From contig CM028897.1 in assembly GCA_016801885.1 (NCBI GenBank), positions 14,384,501-14,448,500 on the forward strand: 64,000 bases of DNA, written 5' to 3'. This document shows positions 13,498 through 25,280 of the stretch, in pieces; position 1 is the stretch's first letter; each line of letters begins with the position of its first letter. A model generated the notes under the pieces. That model did not search any database and was not told the origin of the DNA. It was given only the letters and a program-made list of their open reading frames with translations. A program made the position numbers and the translations under genes. The DNA comes from Toxotes chatareus. Its lineage: Eukaryota > Chordata > Actinopteri > Toxotidae.

Positions 13498-13745
13498 TAC
13501 TAAGGAATAGTTTTGGGAATGTAGTTTATTTGCTTTCTTGCTGAGAGTGAGAATGAGAAGGCCAAGATTACACTCACATCTTTACAGTAAATATAAAGAT
13601 GTGTGTTAAGCCAGTGTGCTTAGCTTAGCACAAAGACTTGATACAGGAGAAAACAGTTAGCCTTGCGACAACTCAGAATCTAGGACTTTTAAAGCTCACT
13701 CATTAACACATAAAAACTTGTTTTATACATGCAAAAACCACACTG
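13498..13745 (+). repeat. Teleost dispersed repeat, family A, longer copy
   Basis: Begins AAGGAATAGTTTTGGGAATG, then TTTGCTTTCTTGCTGAGAGT, an AAATATAAAGATG segment, TTAGCTTAGCACAAAGAC, and ends around TTAACACATAAAAAC. It is about 250 bp and non-coding. The other copies are partial versions of the same order of blocks. Confidence 0.7.
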
Positions 13746-15152
13746 AAACCAACAAGCTGGAGATTTTAGATAAGTACAAGTATGTGTGTGTGTGTGTGTT
13801 CATATCTGTGTGTAGAGATGTGTGTCTGTCAAGGCACCTCAGAGTGAGCTATGCGGCCAGGGTCCTGCTTTGCTGACAACTGAAAGGAACTAGTGGAGAA
13901 ACATAAGGTGACAAAATATTTTTTTTTTACTTTGACCATTTGTGCTCTGCTCCAAACTGGGAGAAAGCTGAGAGTGGAAACACACCCAATATTAGTGTCA
14001 AATTACTCCGTTCACACGTTTCTTGCAGTTACATCTGATGCATTTATCAGCTGCATTGGAAACTGAGGTAGCTGCTGTCCAGTCTGCTCATTCAGTGGGA
14101 GTGACATATCTGAGCAATATCACCAAGCTTAACAGCCTTCAGAGAGCTAACTTCATTTTTATTATTAACTCTCCAAAGATGATTTATCCTCCACATCTCT
14201 AACAGTTTTAGCTCTGGTAGCTATTATCTTTTAAGCTAAGTGTTGTGTATTTCTGATCTTGAGACCTGTGGATTCCAAACTGGTGACTTTTGCATCACAT
14301 TCAGGCAGTAAACTCGCGGATGAACAAAGTCTGACATGTCAGTTGAAAAACTGAAAGTAGAAAAGATAAGGAAGGAGAGAACTGTGAGAAAGAATGAAGA
14401 CCTGCCTGTACAAGCTGCGTTCCCTCATTTACCTCACTCCCATGGAACGCAGATTAGTTATACCATGTGGGAGTGTCACCACTGACAAATAAATGGAATA
14501 AAACAAGTATAATTGTAATGTATTGAAAAGAAAATGTGAAAATTGCAGTATCAATTTTATCACCTTTCAAAAACAATGCTACAGAGAACTTAACATGAGA
14601 AAAAAAATTAAAACAATTCAGTACCACATTTACATAAAAGTCCAGCAAATAAAAGAACAGCGAATGAACTAGCAAACTATTGTAAATTATAAAAAATAAT
14701 CAATAAAATGAACAAAAGCAAGACATAAAAAAATCGTAAAAAAACAAAAAACGTTGGACAAATATTAATAAAAGGCTTTTGAAAAAAGTTTTCATAAATC
14801 ATGTAAAAGATGTTGCTGGTTGTTTTTGGTTGTTGCTCTTCCCATCAAATAGGTACGCCTTCGTAATACTCATTTTAAATGCATTTCCTTTGAACAGTAA
14901 ATATAAACACACAGTGTGCAGTGCATAAAATTAAGGCCATCGTTAGGCACTGAGATGTCTCTGTGATTCTGAGCCCCCAGATGTTGTCAGTTTTGTGGTC
15001 AATTTCAGCCAATGAAGTGGACCCTACTTTGAGTTTCAAAGAAAATGTTCATTGTATGGGACTGTGTCAATCTTTGTATTGTTTTGTGATTATTTAAGAA
15101 AAATTTCTTACCCCAAACTGCTGTGGTGTAACATAGCCTTTAGAGCATATAA

Positions 15153-15158
15153 TTTATT
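15153..15158 (-). terminator. Candidate poly(A) signal of the NLR gene
   Basis: TTTATT on the plus strand is AATAAA on the minus strand, about 110 bases past the NLR stop codon at 15,266. It is the nearest downstream AATAAA. This hexamer is common in AT-rich DNA, so use is uncertain. Confidence 0.35.
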
Positions 15159-15265
15159 GTCAGTTTACTGTTTAAAGTTCACTGTTTTAATGCCCAGTGA
15201 GACAAATCTGTCAGTAATTATTCAATTATTCAGTGATGCCGCAATTCAGACAGTTAAATTTGCAT

Positions 15266-18200
15266 TTACTTTATTTTACACAGGTAAATTGATCCAGGGT
15301 GGTAAAGAAAGAAACCAGGATGGAGTGGTTCAGTGAAAGTTGTGCGGACAGTGTACAGGTGTGTCAGTGTTTCAGGAAAGACCGCAACAAAGGACAAAAT
15401 ACCTGCTGGCCAGTCCAGATACACTCCTATGGTCTGTGCCTGTCTAGAACAGTTCATAAAATTCACATAGGAATTGTTGTGATGAAAGTGCCCTTCATCA
15501 TTCCAGCACCAAGACTTTTCGTTACCTCCCAATATAACGTCACTTGAACAGTCTGCATCCCTGTCTATACTTTTGTAGGCCACGCCAACATCAGCTGATA
15601 CCCGCTCAACCTCCCAGTAGTGGCGACCTGTCAAACCTTCTTTACACAGCACCTGATTTTCGGCAAATCTCTCTGGATGATGAGGATATGGTTGTTTCTC
15701 TGTGACAGCTGTTGCCATTTTGTTCTCATTTGTCAAAATTATATTCCAGTTTGCTGTGTTGAGGTCCAGTGTCAGATCACAGGCATCTGCAATGTAGACA
15801 GAGCAAAGCATTAACGAATGGTGTAGTAGCAATGTTAGTGTCGTTCTTGATCTCTGATTGTTTTTTTTTTTTTAACAGTGTTGTATCATACAATGTACAA
15901 TGTCAACATGTTCTGTCATCAAACTTAAAAACATGTTTTAGTGAGTCTGTGGCAGTGTTTACCCACTAACTGCAACTATGCATTTGAGATTGAACATTTG
16001 GTTTCATTTGTTCTTTCCCAGGTGTGATACTTGTTTAAAGTTAAACTTTATAAGTGGAGTGGAGAAGGAATGCAGGCAAACCTGTACAGGCTGTGTAGTA
16101 TCTGATTACCTCTGTACATCCATTTGAGTGAAGTAGAGTAGGAGGAGTAGGAGAGTCACTTTTTACAAAGAGCATCATACCATGGTCAGATGTTGCCTTA
16201 CCAGATAATAATATATGCTGAAACTGACCTAATTGTGATTCAAAATTACAATAAACACACTCTGAAAATTGTTAATGACTTAAAACAGAACACTTTTTCC
16301 CTGTGACAATGTTAGTTGTAGCTATATTTCAACATTTTGACTACTTTTAGCTAAACATTTCAAACATTTAACAATTACTTTTAGTTTTTTTTTTTTGCAA
16401 TTTATCCACAACCATTCCCATCTAGCTATTTGAACTGTTTATTAATTGTCTTTTTGAACCTCACTGCAATTTTGTTGACTAGTTCTCACACATCTCAACT
16501 GCAACACATGCTCAGGCATTACAACTGCATATTAGGATATTTATTTTTTAATTGAATTGACATTGCTATTTATTTCAAATTAGTTGAGCTACTCCACAAT
16601 CTTTACACATACCCCCCTGTCAACTGCTGTAGTACAGCCTGAAGGAACAAGTTTCCCTGGCTGGGAATCAGTGACTAACTTGTTAACAACAGTAATATAG
16701 CACAGTAATGCCAGCACCCCAGCCCCATGTAGATTTTAGGCCTCCACTTAATCCAGTTGCACACATGCTGCAGTATGGATATGTGTTAGGATTTCACAGA
16801 AAATAATTAAAAAGTCTTACACTGTCTCAGTAGCTTCATGTCAAACCAGTATTCTTCATTTTGGTCCACACTTATGGGAAATAGAGGAACAGAAAGTGAA
16901 AACAAAATTATTATCACATATGCATTTCAAATAAAATGAATAGAGTAAATAAAAATGTGCGTGTCTGTTAGACAGCCTGTTTGAGCTTACTTTAGTTTCT
17001 CCAGACTGCAGCAGGAATCCCTCTGTATTTCAGTCAGCAGCTTGACTCCTTGATCTGCGAGGTGATTAAAGCTCAGGTCCAGCTCCCTGAGGCTGCAGTG
17101 GTCAGACCTCAGAGCCACGGCCAAAGAGGCGCATCCATCTCCTGTCACTTTACAGAATGACAGCCTACAGAAATCAAACAACTGACATTTTAGGTGTGTG
17201 GTAGATGCCCTTATCAGCAGCAATTTTCAATTGTTAACACGACATGAGCCCCCTTTGATTTGCCATTCATCTTGCATCTGGCCCTTTGGATTTGCTGACA
17301 TGACATTTTGAAAGAAAAAAGCAGACCAAAGGAAGCACAGTATGTGAGGAAAAGAACTTTTATGCTAGCATTATTATATATTTTGGTTTTTGGTTATCAA
17401 ATAATTCCTCTAACACATTAAATCATCCTGATAATGTAAGTACATTTCTCAGGGGCAGAAAACACCATATTGTTGTAACAGATCATATATGAACATTTTC
17501 TGCTTTAGTAAATAAAAGCTTGCTGGACGCAGTACATTTATTTTTGCAAAAGGAGTGTGTGTGTCGGACACCACACTACATGTATTTGGTAAATTAATGA
17601 AGTGAATTGAATTAGTATTATGTATTTGGAGCTATTTGTAACACTGACCTTAGTCTTTTCAAACCACAGTGCGGGTTCATCAGTGCATTACAAAGTGCCA
17701 TCACGCCTGAGTCCTGCAGGTCATTGGAGCTCAGGTCCAAATCTCTCAAGTGCGAAGGTTCAGCACTGAGTGCTGGGGCCAGCTTCTGACAACCTTTCTC
17801 AGTGAGTTCGTTGTGACTGAGACTGAATGACAAATGAAGGAATTTAAGTGAGTTAATTAACTTACTTGAATATTCTTCTTTAAAATGCGGTGCAATGTAC
17901 AGTTCTTTACCTCAATACCTCCAGTGTACAGTTTGTGCTCCTCAACCAGGATGAGAGATTCTCCATTTCTGAGTCTTTAAACCTGGTGTAACTCAGTTCC
18001 AGCTCTCGCAGATAACATGGCTTGGACGTGAATGTTGTCTCCAACTCCTTACAGATATTTGTAATGCAGTGATTTCGGTTCAGTCTTTTGATGAACAGAC
18101 AACAAAAATGGAAATAAATGCATAGGTCACACTGTCCAGAACATACTGTTAGTATCCAAGAAATCAGTTGATGAACTTTTTATTGACAATTAATACTTGA

Positions 18201-21200
18201 GTGTTCAGGGGAATAATATGTCTGAGACTGACCTGAGCTTCTCCAGCTTAGGGTGGCGAAGCCCAGCAGAAAGCACAGAACATAATGAGTCACCCAGTAT
18301 GTCGCCACTGAGCTCCAGTTCTCTTAGATTTGAGATGATTGATTTGATTGCTTCTGCCAAATCTTCACTCTCACTTTGTGACAGCCACATACCTGAGAGA
18401 CTACAGAGACAAAAAAAAAAACAGACCTAAGGACATTGCCATCCCTGGATGAGTGGTTAAGCCCACAAAGCCTAAAAGAAGAAATGAAAAGACAACTAGA
18501 AAAACAAACACATTAAATATAATAGTTTTACTAACCTGAGAACTTCTAGTTTAGCCTGAGAGTTTTTAAGGCCATCTTTCAAGATCTCTGCAGCTTTCCC
18601 ATAAAAGCGACCGTTCATCAGGTGCAGTTCAGTTAGCACAGAGTTTGGCATTAGAAGAGCAGAGGAGATAGTTTCACCCAGCCAGCCATCCAGATGCAAC
18701 CCTGATATTCTGCAGATATTAAAAAAGACAATCATGGAAGATCTGATGAAATTTTAGATGAATAAAATTATTCTGCCAGTACAGTGGAACTCTGCTAGCA
18801 CTATATTCTTTTGTAAAGAATTTTGCAATTTGTACAGAAAAAAAAAAGTGTACCACTGTTTGAATAACCAACTCACCTTGCTCTCCTGCAGTTTCTTATA
18901 GCTGGGAGAAGCCTAAAAATACCTTTTGCTGATGGTCTGTATTTCTTCAGGTTGAATTCATCTAGAGGCATATTTGACATCAGAATTGAGTCGGCCAGAG
19001 CAGAGCACTGAGAAGGGGAGAGCTGTGTTTCTGGATGATTCTCTGGTTTAAGATATTTCAGTACTTTATTGTGTAGGGAACTGTCTTTCAGCTCAATCAG
19101 GCAGTGGACAAGGTTCAGACACCTTTCAGGCGAGCAGTCCAATAAATCTAATTCTAGTAAACTTTTCCTAATTTCCTCAACAACTGCTGAGTGATCCTCT
19201 GTCTGCTGAATCAGGCCTTGAAGCAGTTCTTGAGTTGATTGTAGAGACATGCCCACAAGGAACCTTAAAAACATGTCCAGTTCTCCTGACTTTCTTTGAG
19301 CCGAATTAGCCATTGCAATTTCCATCAGCTCATGCAAAGGTAGATCAACTGGATCTTCATCCAAAGTAGACTTCAACTCTTCCTCGGAGCCTTTCAGCAG
19401 GTAATCCTTGAGGCTAAGAGAATCAATTTTTTTACTTGCAAAACTGTGGTACACAAAGAGAGCAGCAAAATACTCCTGAACTGTCAGATGCACAAAGCAG
19501 TAGAGTTTCTTTCTGTTGAACACACTCTCCTCTTTGAATGTCTCTGTACACAACCCACAATAAACTCCAGCTTTGTCTATGTCGATGCCATATTTGATCA
19601 GATCCGTGGCAGTGAATATGATTTTGTCTTCTGTCAGATGTTCAAATGACATCCTGCCTAGTTTGAAAATGAATTCTTCATTTGACTTGAAGATCTCGTC
19701 TGCGTCCGACTCATTCTGGTTGTCGTACTTTTCAGTTGCTACCTGCATTTGAATAAAAAGGAAGTGTGTGTACATCTCAGTAAGCGTTGTGGGTATCTTC
19801 ATGGTCTCATTTTTAATGTCGTCCATTTTTTGCAGCAAATGCTGAAAAACTTTTGCTGCAATCCAGCAGAAGATGGGTATATGACACATAATGTATAAGC
19901 TCCGTGACATTATAATGTAGTTAATGATTTTTTCAGCGACCGTCTTGTTCTCAACTGTCTTCCTGAAGTACTGTATTTTTTGTTGATCATTAAATCCTCT
20001 GACCTCAGTCCACTGGTACACGTGCCGACGGGGGATGCGCTTAACTGCTCCAGGTCTTGAGGTTATCCAAACAAGTGCAGAGGGAAGAAGATGCTCCCTG
20101 ATGAGGTTGGTCACCAGAATGTCCACTGATGATTCCTCTGTGGGATCTGTCAGTCTTGGGGTTGTTGTGAAATTCAGTTGAAGCTGGGTTTCATCAAGAC
20201 CATCAAAAACGAACAAAACTTTGTGATTCGCAAATATTCTTGTGATTGCTGTGTTTTTAAGTTCTGGGTGGAATTCTCTCACAAGTGTCTCAAGGCTTAG
20301 CTTACGATCTGTGACCAAATTTAGCTCCCTGAATGGTAGCAAAAAGATGAAGTCCAAGTCCTGATTGGCTCTCCCATCTGCCCAGTCAAGGATGAACTTC
20401 TTCACAGAGACAGTTTTTCCAATTCCGGCTATTCCCTTTGTCATCACAGCTCTGATAGTTCTCCCTTCTCGTCTGCCTTGCCCAGACGACACTCTGTCCT
20501 CTGGTACACTTTTAAAGATGTCGTTGCAGTTGATTCTTGGGCCCTCAGCTGTTTGAATCTTCTTGGTCGCCTTGTCTTCGATTTCCCAGATCTCATGTTT
20601 TTGATTGACAGATTCACTCTCTCCCTGTATAATATGAAGCTCTGTGTAAATTTTGTCCAGTGATTTTATATCCTCATGATTTGTTTTAGTGCCTTGAAAC
20701 TCAAAGCAAAGCCTGTCCCTCAGTTGTGCCTTGTGTTTTTTGATGACTTCTCTGATGACATCCTTTGCTGCAATGAAAAAAAAAACCAGTGATATCAAAA
20801 CATAATTGCAGCAGTTTCTTCGACTATATTTTGGACTGGGGAGCACATTTGAACTTGTTAATGTATTGAAATTGCAGCAATGTTATGTCGGCTAGCTGTG
20901 CCATTAAATCGACTATAGAGTATAGTATCTTATTATTATCAACATTATATTATCATCATGCTTTAGACAAAGACCTCACATACTTTCACATGTCGCTGGC
21001 TCAATTTCATGGAGGATTCTGAAGAAGGTAGATTTAACTTTTGCAGATGTTAGGGCCTTGTACAGCTCCCTCATCTGGTCCATACTGGTCCTGGCAGCCT
21101 TGATGTTGGCATAGACCTCTTTATGGATCATGTGCTGCTGGTGCATCTGATCCGCTATCAGCATTACTGAAGTGACGTTCTGAATGAGGTTAGCCCTGTT

Positions 21201-21858
21201 GTTGTCCACCCAGGAAGCTTCTTCATAAAGATAAACACATTATGGCACATGTCATTATAACAGCAGTACATTTTGGACATGGGTACCTAATAACAAGCAT
21301 GCAGCGGCCTCAGAGTGGCCTCTGAAGCATGTACATAAGTATTTTATTAGCATTTTATAATCCAGTTAAAATCAAGATGTTTGCTCCTGAAATCATGAAC
21401 TTTAACTCACCTTTCTCCTCTGTGCTGATTGGAGCAGGATCATGTGTTTCAGAGCAGAAAGAACTGACAAATGACAAAAACAGCTGTTTCACATGCTAGC
21501 AAATATTTGTTAATATTTATCACATATTGTACACATTTATTTGTAAATGTACACACAGAAATACTGTATCAGTGCAAACATGATGCAAGTCTCACCATGT
21601 GGTGTTATCTTGAACGACAGTGTACTCGTGTGCCAAAGAGCTGCTCTCTCTAGAAGCCAGTTTTTCAAAACAAGTCTCCTCCTGGGTTCCTTCTTTTATG
21701 GCTAGCCCCTCCTCATGCAGAGACAATTTTCTTTGGAGGAGAGGAGACTTTTGTCCATTTTTCACTGTAGGGAAAACCTCATGGTCTGTTTGGTTAGGTT
21801 TGTAATCCTCCTTTTCCTTTATTTTAGCCCTCTTGAGTGCAGAACATTGGCTCCCCAT
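15266..21858 (-). CDS. NLRC3-like NOD-like receptor (CARD-like, FISNA-NACHT, LRR, PRY-SPRY)
   Basis: Intracellular NLR of the fish-expanded NLRC3-like group; such proteins sense or regulate innate immune signals through nucleotide-dependent oligomerisation (family knowledge). Minus-strand exons: 21596-21858, 21411-21463, 20984-21220, 18877-20767, 18536-18709, 18233-18400, 17911-18084, 17649-17822, 16991-17164, 16821-16870, 15266-15786. All junctions are GT-AG and phases agree, giving about 1,292 residues. Residues 1-105 are linker, starting MGSQCS. Residues 106-184 are a helical CARD-like exon. The FISNA-NACHT exon covers about 185-814, with Walker A GIAGIGKT near 296 and Walker B VLFVFDGLDE near 368. 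Five LRR exons follow, four of 174 nt and one of 168 nt. A 50-nt linker exon leads to PRY-SPRY (about 1120-1292), with WEVE, GVYLDWPAG and TFTEPLHPGF. No stop or frameshift was seen. The start is the only in-frame ATG in exon 1; an untranslated upstream exon is possible. Paralogue identity cannot be fixed here. Confidence 0.93.
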
Positions 21859-21899
21859 GTTATTTCTGCAGTGTCAGCTCAGGAAATCTGCCCCATGGA

Positions 21900-24798
21900 C
21901 ACAAGTAAAACTATCTGAGTTACAAGTAAATACACACACACAAACAGACACAGATACATTCAAATGTGCAGTTTTACCTCTGGGTCCTGTGGAAAGACGC
22001 AGCAGTAATGAGACCATCTTGAGAAGGGTAACTTTAACCATACACAGGAAGCAAGCAGTCTGTGGGCGGACCCATTTGAGGAACTATGAGCTTGCGTGTG
22101 CGTATGCAAGGGAGAGAGAAGAAGAGAGAGAGAAAAAATTTTAAGATCTCCCCGTTGCTGTACAGAAACTGTAACTGACTCTCCAAACCCCCTCTTTTTG
22201 CAGAGGAAAATCTTCATTCTAATGTTAGTGCACCGTACAAGTCCATTCAGGCTGTATCAGTGCTTGTGCTTTTGCATGAGAACGTATTGCCCATTGTATG
22301 ACATGAAACAAACAAGATACATTAAAACTGTGCAGCAGGCAGTTCTCCTTTGTTAATGATTAGCCACAAGTTCACATGACTAGGCTGCATTTTGGGGTGG
22401 TGTTTTGTTGTGATTCAGATGGATCATATTTAAACTTAAGTGTGGCCGGTGATCTCACCTAAGTGCTGTGTGTAGTAGCTACAGTATCACATCCGTCTGA
22501 ACTGTCATTTGACAAAGATCGCTGAAGTGTTTGTGATTTGTGGCAGTCCAAACCAACATCAGCTTATTCACTTATGTCTCGCAATGTCGATTGCAAATAG
22601 ATTAATCATTTGTAAAGGTAAAGTGAAACCTACCTTTATCAGTGCTCCTTGCCTTTTACAAAGGAAAGGTATCACTAGAAGTTATTTACAAAACTTTTTG
22701 CTGCTGCTTATGTAAAGTGTAAACAGAGGTCTACCTCTTGCAAATGATCTGTGCATATAAAAGTAAATAATCAGTCTACAAAGTTACAAAGCATTTTGCA
22801 ACCTCCTAATCTAAAATGTTGACAGTGACAGGAGTATGATTTATTCTGATCCTCCTTCCAACCCATCTCAGAATTTTAATAATTATACAGCAGATAACGG
22901 AGCTCATTCATTTTTCCTAGAAAATGGTTGATGAATGTTAAAGTATTCCATAAATTTCAAATGTTTAAAGGTAAAAACCTCACAAAATTCAGGTGACAAG
23001 TCAACCTGTGTGTTTCAAGCACACATTTATGAAAGGTGTAATATCTCACACACATCATCCATTTTACAGGAGGGAAGGGACTGAAAAAGCAGGCCACCAT
23101 TCTGCCAACACTTCACTTTAAAACTTTGAAGAGTGCATTTGGTCCCTAATCACTCTCTCTGCTCCACCTCTGCTTTGTCTATCTTGCTTCTCCGTGCCAT
23201 CTTTTTTTTTTTAATTTCAATTTTTTTTTCCTGTCCTTCGCCTTCTTTCGGTAAGCTCTCTCTCCACTGCTGTCAGCTCTAATTAAGCCACTGTGTGTGT
23301 CCGTATGTGTGTGTCAGCTTGGATGTGGGTGTGTGATTTTAAGCAGTCTTTGGAGGCTCATCACTCTGCTGTGCTTCCCCACTGGTCAAGTGGAGACACA
23401 CACACATATACAGAGACTATTGCTGATGCTAGGAGCAGACTTTCAATGTGGGTCTAATGACTCCCTTTACAGCTGCACTCCCACTCCTTCATACACAGCA
23501 TAATAACAAACTGTGCCTGACCAAGTATTAAAGCAGACCCTCTTTGAAACACACAAGCCTAAATCTGGCCATTTATACATGTATTATACCCATATTCTGG
23601 CCTGCATGAGAGGGAATAACTCAGTTGTCATGTGTATTCCAAAGAATAATGTTTCTACAGCTTGTTATCCTTGTTATGTGATTATATTGTATACATTTCA
23701 CCGTGTTTAATATTACTTTTTTGCACTCACTTTTTTTGAGAGATTTAAAATTCAAAAAAGCACCACTGGCACCTAGCTTTAACTAAATCTTACACAAAAC
23801 TAATACATTTTGATATGTTAGTTTCTGAACTTTAATGACTGTTTGCCTATAAATTTTCTGTTTCTTAGCTTTTCTTGACTGTTTTTTCCCTCTCACACAC
23901 AGCGACGCCACTGCAAAGAGATGGGACTGGGTGAGAGGCTAAATAACTAAATAACCCTAATTTCTATGATGGATTCATACACTGACTGTGATGATAATCG
24001 CCATTACTTAGAGGTACGTCTCATAGGAGAACTGGCAGATAGACAGCTGGACACCACTGTGCAAGTGGGAGACTATTTTTTGTGTGTATTTTGGGTAAAC
24101 TGACCACTTTCAGATCCAACCAGGATCTCCCCAGTTGTGACTGTGTGTGCCTTTGTGGTGATAAACAGAGACTGTGCCCCTGTGTCTTCCTCACTTACAC
24201 ATAATGTAAAAACCCTTAGGAACAGCAACAGGAGAAATCTATCTTACCAACTGGCAGCAGTCAGCTAGCATGAAAGTCAAGGTCTATTGTGCAAGAAATG
24301 TAATCATCTGGAGCAGCAAATAACTCTGTAACTGTAGCTTAGTGTGTACATGAAATTATGCACTGCATTCAGTGTTCATCTTAAATCCTTATCAGAAGTG
24401 GAGCAAAAGAATGTAAAGTTTGGAGTGAGGGCAGAGGTAGACAGAAAAGGTCATGGTGTAACATGAAAGAAACCACCTGTACTTCATCTGCATTAGCTGT
24501 ATTTAACTGTCGGCAGCCTTCAGGTATGTGAGTGCTACTGTGATAATTCAAAGGCAGTTCCATCTTTACACAGCTGTTGCAGTTTAAGTTCACAAATGAC
24601 AAATCAAAGGATTTGAAAGGCGGTTTCTTTCATCTGACAAACACAAAAATATGCTTCAATCACTACATTAAAGTCAAGTGTGATTGTTGAAATGTGTGAC
24701 AAATGAGAACATGCCACATACTGTGAATAAGGAGTCTTACGTTATGAAAATTGAAGAGAAAAAAAAACATACACTTAAACCATTTAAACATAGTCAAC
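21900..24798. other. Intergenic region upstream of the NLR gene
   Basis: No recognisable coding exon. The part next to 21,860 should contain the NLR promoter or an untranslated first exon, but I see no convincing TATA box or named motif. Short CA/GT runs and T-rich tracts occur near 23.2-23.4 kb. A 30-bp plus-strand segment near 23,904 with splice-like ends was judged to be chance. Confidence 0.45.
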
Positions 24799-24804
24799 TT
24801 TATT
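24799..24804 (-). terminator. Candidate poly(A) signal of the ATF7IP-like gene
   Basis: TTTATT on the plus strand (AATAAA on the minus strand) lies about 480 bases past the stop codon at 25,281. It is a plausible 3' end; no transcript evidence is available. Confidence 0.35.
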
Positions 24805-25280
24805 GGCTCATTAAAAAAATGAACATTTAAGCCACAGTTAAAATGTGGTTTAACAATGCCTTCTTTATCTATTAAACCATTCTCTGGTTTACTAGCACTT
24901 GCCTGTGTGTTGTGTTTCCTCATTAGAAGCAGAGTAAACACACAATATGAAAACTCTATGTGATCTTTTGCATGAGTGGTAGACAAACAAAGAGAGAAAC
25001 GAGTGCCTTAAACACTGCTACGTACACTGATTCCATTGGAACTAAAAATCACTGCTGGAGAGCACAGCAGAAGCAGCAAACAACCCATTTAGATTTTGGT
25101 GCAATTCCATTCTGTTCCAAAGGATTTCTAATTGTGTCTATGTGACAAAGCAAAAAACAACCTTCGGGCATTTGAAAACTTTGCAATTATAACTTAGCAC
25201 TGACAAAGTACAAGCATAGAGTACCCACTTGAAGTAGGTGATTGTATTGTCACTCTTTTGACCACATATCCTCCTCCCAA

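Larger units (their letters stand above)
10440..15150. other. Intergenic region between the hAT relic and the NLR gene
   Basis: AT-rich DNA with no long open frames and no recognisable exons. It carries one family B and two family A repeat copies (annotated separately) and short GT runs. The 3'UTR of the downstream minus-strand NLR gene probably reaches into the last few hundred bases. Confidence 0.6.

Noticed and set aside
23904..23933. 30-bp plus-strand segment flanked by CACACAG and GTGAGA, looking like a tiny exon
   Set aside because: No partner exon with matching phase was found; CA-rich DNA often makes such false acceptors.
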